A DNA stretch of 9,099 nt from Pyrinomonadaceae bacterium (GTDB lineage Bacteria; Acidobacteriota; Blastocatellia; Pyrinomonadales; Pyrinomonadaceae). The notes beneath the pieces are model-generated. The model ran no database searches and had not been told where the DNA came from. It saw only the letters and a list, made by a program, of their open reading frames with translations. Numbering within the stretch: position 1 is the stretch's first letter; every line of letters starts with the position of its first letter. Positions 6,024-9,099 of the stretch are shown here, one piece after another. The translations under genes were made by a program, and so were the position numbers. Location: positions 1-9,099 of the forward strand of contig JACCTF010000360.1 of NCBI GenBank assembly GCA_013812565.1, written 5' to 3'.

Positions 6024-7115
6024 ATGACAAGCAAGATTTTGCATCGCAACGTCGTGATCGTCGGTTCTGGTCCGGCCGGATTGACGGCGGCCATTTACGC
6101 TGCGCGGGCCGATCTCCATCCGCTGTTAATTGAGGGGCCGCAACCCGGCGGACAGTTGACAATCACCACCGAGGTCGAAAACTATCCGGGTTTCTCCAAA
6201 GGCATTCAAGGCCCGGAGTTGATGGATGAGTTTCGTGAACAAGCGCTTCGCTTCGGCACAGAGTTTCTCGTGACTTGGATTAAAGAAGTCGACTTGAGCC
6301 ACCGTCCTTTCACGCTTTACACGGATGATCACATTATTAAGACAAGAACCTTGATCATCGCTTCAGGGGCATCGGCCAGGTGGCTTGGTATCCCCGGCGA
6401 AGCTCCTGCGCCGCAGGGACTCGGCGGACTCGGCGTTTCGGCTTGCGCTACCTGCGACGGTTTTTTCTTCAAAGGCAAGTACATCATCGTGGTTGGCGGC
6501 GGAGATACTGCGATGGAAGAAGCCAACTTCCTCACACGCTATGCTTCGCGCGTCACCGTCGTTCACCGACGCGACAAATTGCGCGCGTCAAAGATCATGC
6601 AAGAGAAGGCGTTCAAAAATCCAAAGATAGATTTCATCTGGAATGCCGACGTCACAGAAATTCTCGGCACGCAGGAGACGGGCGTGACCGGCGTGCGTCT
6701 GCATGACACTGTGACTGGCGAGGAGCGCGAGCTTGCGTGTGAAGGCGTTTTCGTTGCTATCGGCCACAAGCCGAATACAGACATGTTCCGCGGCCAGTTA
6801 GAGATGGATGAAGTCGGCTATCTCATCACCGCCGGGCGGACGATGGCAACCGAAATTCCAGGCGTCTTTGCGTGCGGCGACGTTCAGGACTCTTTCTACC
6901 GCCAGGCCGTGAGCGCTGCCGGCACCGGGTGCATGGCCGCGATTGACGCCGAGCGCTTTCTTGACAACCTTCCTGTCGAGATGCCGAACGGGGAAGAAGC
7001 GACCCGCGATGGCGAGATCATCACTGCCGATAAGGAGTCGATCATCAGGCCGGACGGCGAGGTCATTCCGAATAAGCCGGAAGAACAAGATGGACACCCA
7101 GGCTACTTCCAATAA
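6024..7115 (+). CDS. trxB: Thioredoxin reductase (NADPH) with C-terminal extension
   Basis: Low-molecular-weight flavoprotein that passes electrons from NADPH through FAD and a redox-active disulfide to thioredoxin. Numbering from ATG 6024 (363 aa): FAD-binding GSGPAG at 14-19, the PGGQL loop at 41-45, active-site CATC at 141-144 followed by Asp145, NADPH-binding GGGDTAMEEANFL at 158-170, the HRRDKLRAS phosphate-binding segment at 181-189, and the second FAD motif FACGDV at 282-287. All catalytic parts are intact. Typical TrxB ends soon after the final helix (about 310-320 aa); here about 45 further polar, acidic residues follow (from about 319), ending in GYFQ. The frame is open to a TTG at 5985, but ATG 6024 fits the family N-terminus; AAGGAG at 6002-6007 lies 16 bases upstream, longer than usual. 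The HxlR-type regulator gene converges on it from the other side. Confidence 0.95.
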   Translation: MTSKILHRNVVIVGSGPAGLTAAIYAARADLHPLLIEGPQPGGQLTITTEVENYPGFSKGIQGPELMDEFREQALRFGTEFLVTWIKEVDLSHRPFTLYTDDHIIKTRTLIIASGASARWLGIPGEAPAPQGLGGLGVSACATCDGFFFKGKYIIVVGGGDTAMEEANFLTRYASRVTVVHRRDKLRASKIMQEKAFKNPKIDFIWNADVTEILGTQETGVTGVRLHDTVTGEERELACEGVFVAIGHKPNTDMFRGQLEMDEVGYLITAGRTMATEIPGVFACGDVQDSFYRQAVSAAGTGCMAAIDAERFLDNLPVEMPNGEEATRDGEIITADKESIIRPDGEVIPNKPEEQDGHPGYFQ

Positions 7116-7147
7116 ATCAAGGAAAGCTGTGATATAGGATTACGCCG

Positions 7148-7214
7148 AAGTAGGAGCGCGGAACGATGAATAAGAAGCGGTTGTCTTTTCATTCATCGTT
7201 CCGCGTTCCTACTT
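7148..7214. repeat. Long near-perfect hairpin between convergent trxB and hxlR-type genes
   Basis: Arms 7148-7171 and 7191-7214 are inverted copies of 24 bases with a single mismatch, around a 19-base spacer. Inside the spacer, 7173-7177 can pair with 7185-7189, so the fold can extend to about 29 base pairs with a small loop. It fills the space between the trxB stop (7115) and the regulator stop codon (7213-7215), which it overlaps by two bases. No T-run follows either arm; the only one (7186-7189) is inside the loop. It may still end transcription from both sides as a bulky stem, but its size and precision also fit a palindromic REP/MITE-like intergenic repeat. Confidence 0.8.
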
Positions 7215-7653
7215 ACAGCAACACAATTGAGTCGTCTGTCGTGCGACGCGGTGTTTGTACTGTGGTGGTCGCCGCCGGTGTGCTTAGAAGGCAAGACTGG
7301 CAGTAAGAGCCTAAGCTGCTTTTACGATCAGCGCAATTGTTGCAACCAAGGGTGTCTCCAAGTTTTCGCAGCAAATCCAGTAGCGGCACCAAAAGACGCC
7401 CGCGCTCCGTGAGAAGATACTCGACATGCGGCGGACTGCCTCCGTAGCTGCGGCGTTCAATCAGCAGGTCGCGCTCCATGTCGCGCAGACGATCCAGCAG
7501 CGTGCGACTGCTGATCGGATGAAGCGACTCGAGAAGTTCCGTCGTGCGGCGTCCCATGCGCGCCAGATCGCGTACGATAAGTAGCGTCCACTTGTCGCCG
7601 ATCACTTGCAAGAGACCTGTTATCGGGCACCCATCGCCTTCACGTCGTCGCAT
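7213..7653 (-). CDS. HxlR-family winged-helix regulator with C-terminal Cys cluster
   Basis: A 146-aa DNA-binding regulator. Residues about 8-98 are the HxlR winged helix: GCPI (C9) at the start of helix 1, IGDKWTLLIVRDL (18-30), RRTTELLESL (35-44), the recognition region ISSRTLLDRLRDME (47-60), the wing ERRSYGGSPPHVEYLLTERG (66-85) and a C-terminal dimerisation helix. In thiol-sensing relatives such as YodB, CatR and HypR of Bacillus, an N-terminal Cys at about the position of C9 is the redox switch. Beyond the domain, C104-x2-C107 and C118-x2-C121 form a CxxC-x10-CxxC arrangement typical of a small metal site or disulfide pair, then a polar threonine-rich tail. The opposing neighbour is thioredoxin reductase, which hints at a redox role (inference). 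A strong AGGAGG (plus 7667-7672) lies 13 bases before the ATG, with a closer GGGAG. Confidence 0.88.
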   Translation of the reverse strand: MRRREGDGCPITGLLQVIGDKWTLLIVRDLARMGRRTTELLESLHPISSRTLLDRLRDMERDLLIERRSYGGSPPHVEYLLTERGRLLVPLLDLLRKLGDTLGCNNCADRKSSLGSYCQSCLLSTPAATTTVQTPRRTTDDSIVLL

Positions 7654-7929
7654 CGTGCTCCCGGTTCCTCCTAATCAACGCTCGAAATGCTATGGCTAGG
7701 TTTCAGAGGCTTATCTCTCCTGTGCTTGACCGCCCTGTTGCTCAGCGTAAACTGTATCACAAAGGCGACTTGTTGCGACTATGAGCCGTACTGTTCTAAG
7801 ATGCCCGCCGCAACCCCAATAATTTACTTCCGGCAAGCTTCTTAACGTCCGCTTTCCCACGTCGCCCCGTGGTCAATCGTTCTTGCAGGCTCCGCATACT
7901 GATGTAATACGCCCGCGCGTTTAACATAA
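7654..7929. other. Intergenic region between divergent regulator and GGDEF genes
   Basis: This 276-base gap separates the divergently transcribed HxlR-type gene and the diguanylate cyclase gene. It holds the regulator's ribosome site (plus 7667-7672). On the plus strand there are two weak promoter-like pairs: TTGACC 7726-7731 with TAAACT 7748-7753 (16-base spacing), and TTGCAG 7883-7888 with TAATAC 7905-7910 (16-base spacing). The first would give a leader of about 170 bases, the second about 13. A minus-strand open frame crosses it (7796-7993) but shows no recognisable protein and overlaps the GGDEF gene start. I see no convincing palindromic operator. Confidence 0.4.
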
Positions 7930-8916
7930 ATGAAACTAGACGCAAACAGCAATGAGTGGAACGCACTTCGACCACACGGCGAAGACTCGCCAATGATTCT
8001 CGTTGCTGATGATGATCTCATCAATCTTTCGTTGGTCACGCGGCGGCTTGAGCGCGAAGGCTACCAAGTTGTCGGCGCGCAAAACGGTCAAGAAGCCATC
8101 GACAAGGCGCGAGAAATGTTACCGGACTTGGTAATTCTTGATGTGATGATGCCTGTCTTGGACGGACTGCAAGCATGCCGCCTGCTCAAGGACGATCCCC
8201 TCACGCGCGACATTACAGTGATCTTCCTTTCAGCGCTTGACGACACAGAGGCGGTCGTCAAGGCCCTCTCAAGCGGTGCTAACGACTACATCAGTCGGCC
8301 GTTTCAAGCGGAAGAGATGGTCGCACGCGTGCACGTCGCGATTCGCTTAACGCGCGAGCGTCACCAGTTACGTCTTACCGCCGAAGAAGCGATGCGACGC
8401 GCTGAGGTTGCGCTGGAATTGTCCATCTCCGATGGATTAACCGGACTACTAAACCGCTATGGCTTACAGCGCTCGCTCGCGCGCGAGTGCGCTGAAGCTC
8501 GCCGGTACAACCGTCCGCTCTCCTGTTTGATGATCGACGCTGACAACTTCAAAACAATCAACGACACGTATGGACACCCGACCGGGGACGCAGCGCTAAT
8601 CAGAATTGCGCTCATCTTGACGGAAGCTGTGCGCCGCTCAGACGTGGTGTGTCGTTACGGCGGCGAAGAGTTTTTGGTGCTAATGCCGGAGACGGAACTG
8701 GAAGGAGCTGGCGCTCTAGCGGAGAAGATTCGCGCGGCGGCCGCGGCGCACGTGTTCGGCGACGGGGCGCAGATGTTCTCGCTAACCGTGAGTGTCGGTG
8801 CGGCTGAACTCCACGTGGACGAAGCCGGTAATGACATGATCGCGCGCGCCGACGCGGCTCTCTACCATGCCAAGACGCACGGCGGCAATCGCGTCGAAGC
8901 GGAACTCCAAAATTAG
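7930..8916 (+). CDS. Response regulator with GGDEF output: diguanylate cyclase
   Basis: A 328-aa cytoplasmic two-domain protein (PleD/WspR-like layout with one receiver). REC spans about 22-140: acidic pocket D27-D29, phospho-acceptor D71 in VILDVMMP, switch Ser101 in FLSALD, and ISRPF at 121-125, where the usual conserved Lys before Pro is Arg123. A helical, probably coiled-coil linker (about 138-168) leads to GGDEF (about 168-325): DGLTGLLNR, MIDADNFKTINDTYGHPTGD, signature GGEEF at 244-248 (active form) and SVGAAEL. An inhibitory I-site is present, R235-x-x-D238, five residues before the signature, so product inhibition by c-di-GMP is expected. Two GTP should be condensed into c-di-GMP on receiver dimerisation. 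No histidine kinase gene is adjacent in the window. No Shine-Dalgarno site precedes ATG 7930; a start at Met22 (7993) would still keep the whole REC domain. Confidence 0.93.
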   Translation: MKLDANSNEWNALRPHGEDSPMILVADDDLINLSLVTRRLEREGYQVVGAQNGQEAIDKAREMLPDLVILDVMMPVLDGLQACRLLKDDPLTRDITVIFLSALDDTEAVVKALSSGANDYISRPFQAEEMVARVHVAIRLTRERHQLRLTAEEAMRRAEVALELSISDGLTGLLNRYGLQRSLARECAEARRYNRPLSCLMIDADNFKTINDTYGHPTGDAALIRIALILTEAVRRSDVVCRYGGEEFLVLMPETELEGAGALAEKIRAAAAAHVFGDGAQMFSLTVSVGAAELHVDEAGNDMIARADAALYHAKTHGGNRVEAELQN

Positions 8917-9018
8917 CAAACACGCTTTCCAACGGGTGCGTTTACACTATCCATGCATTTACACGGTAAGCAGTTTTAATGCTCCTGCCATGATTGTTGT
9001 TTCCACCGGGGGAAGTTG

Positions 9019-9099
9019 ATGCTAACTAAGATGGACAAGCCAAATGCCCCCAATGCTGGTGGGCAATTCGTCGATGAACAACTGCGTCCGCTGATTGAG
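9019..9099 (+). CDS. Start of an unidentified gene, cut by window end
   Basis: From ATG 9019 the frame stays open for 27 codons to the last base (beginning MLTKMDKPNAPNAGG, then QFVDEQLRPLIE). A GGGGGAAG stretch at 9008-9015 lies just before it and could serve this ATG or the in-frame ATG at 9031. The visible part is polar, without signal peptide or membrane segment, and too short to assign. It is 102 bases after the GGDEF stop on the same strand, so it could be co-transcribed or independent. Confidence 0.5.
   Translation, partial: MLTKMDKPNAPNAGGQFVDEQLRPLIE

Noticed and set aside
7796..7993. Minus-strand 65-codon frame in the gap before the GGDEF gene
   Set aside because: Overlaps the GGDEF start, no ribosome site and no recognisable family; could be a decayed fragment but nothing supports that.
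8917..8942. Intrinsic terminator after the GGDEF gene
   Set aside because: The AAACACGC and GTGCGTTT segments look symmetric but do not pair as a clean stem, and no T-run follows.

Overview
The window is ordinary bacterial chromosome: mostly single-function housekeeping and signalling genes on both strands, with short intergenic gaps. It has no phage, IS element, CRISPR array or defence locus. Base composition is moderately GC-rich, with Shine-Dalgarno sites before some genes and none before others. The gene mix is a haem A synthase, HxE-type cardiolipin synthase, crotonase with a broken 3-hydroxyacyl-CoA dehydrogenase, and PilZ and GGDEF signalling proteins. With an aerobic heterotroph's lifestyle, this would suit a soil Acidobacteriota-like organism (for example Blastocatellia), but that placement is an impression from protein flavour, not a proof.

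Layout. 1-832 (+): a haem A synthase whose start lies outside the window. 899-1844 (+): an exported protein of unknown function and a small cytoplasmic hypothetical 7 bases downstream. 1888-4059 (-): a probable two-gene membrane-lipid operon, a cardiolipin synthase-like PLD enzyme followed by an EEP-fold hydrolase; the spacer between them is almost wholly a degenerate inverted repeat built of 7-base units. 4219-4294 (-): tRNA-Ala(GGC) with its own likely promoter. 4405-5903 (-): an enoyl-CoA hydratase, a PilZ protein and a C-terminal remnant of a 3-hydroxyacyl-CoA dehydrogenase. 6024-7115 (+): thioredoxin reductase with an unusual C-terminal tail. 7148-7214: a long near-perfect hairpin. 7213-7653 (-): an HxlR-family regulator with a C-terminal four-cysteine cluster, convergent with trxB. 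7930-8916 (+): a REC-GGDEF diguanylate cyclase. 9019-end (+): the start of an unidentified gene.

How they fit together. Three functional threads are visible: membrane and respiration (haem A synthase, cardiolipin synthase plus EEP partner), thiol redox (thioredoxin reductase facing a cysteine-rich HxlR regulator), and c-di-GMP (a PilZ receptor and a diguanylate cyclase about 2.3 kb apart, not in one operon). I see no convincing new multi-gene system. The items most worth a second look are the two palindromic intergenic repeats, the four-cysteine HxlR protein beside trxB, the dehydrogenase remnant, and the non-canonical active-site residues in the cardiolipin synthase and the response regulator.
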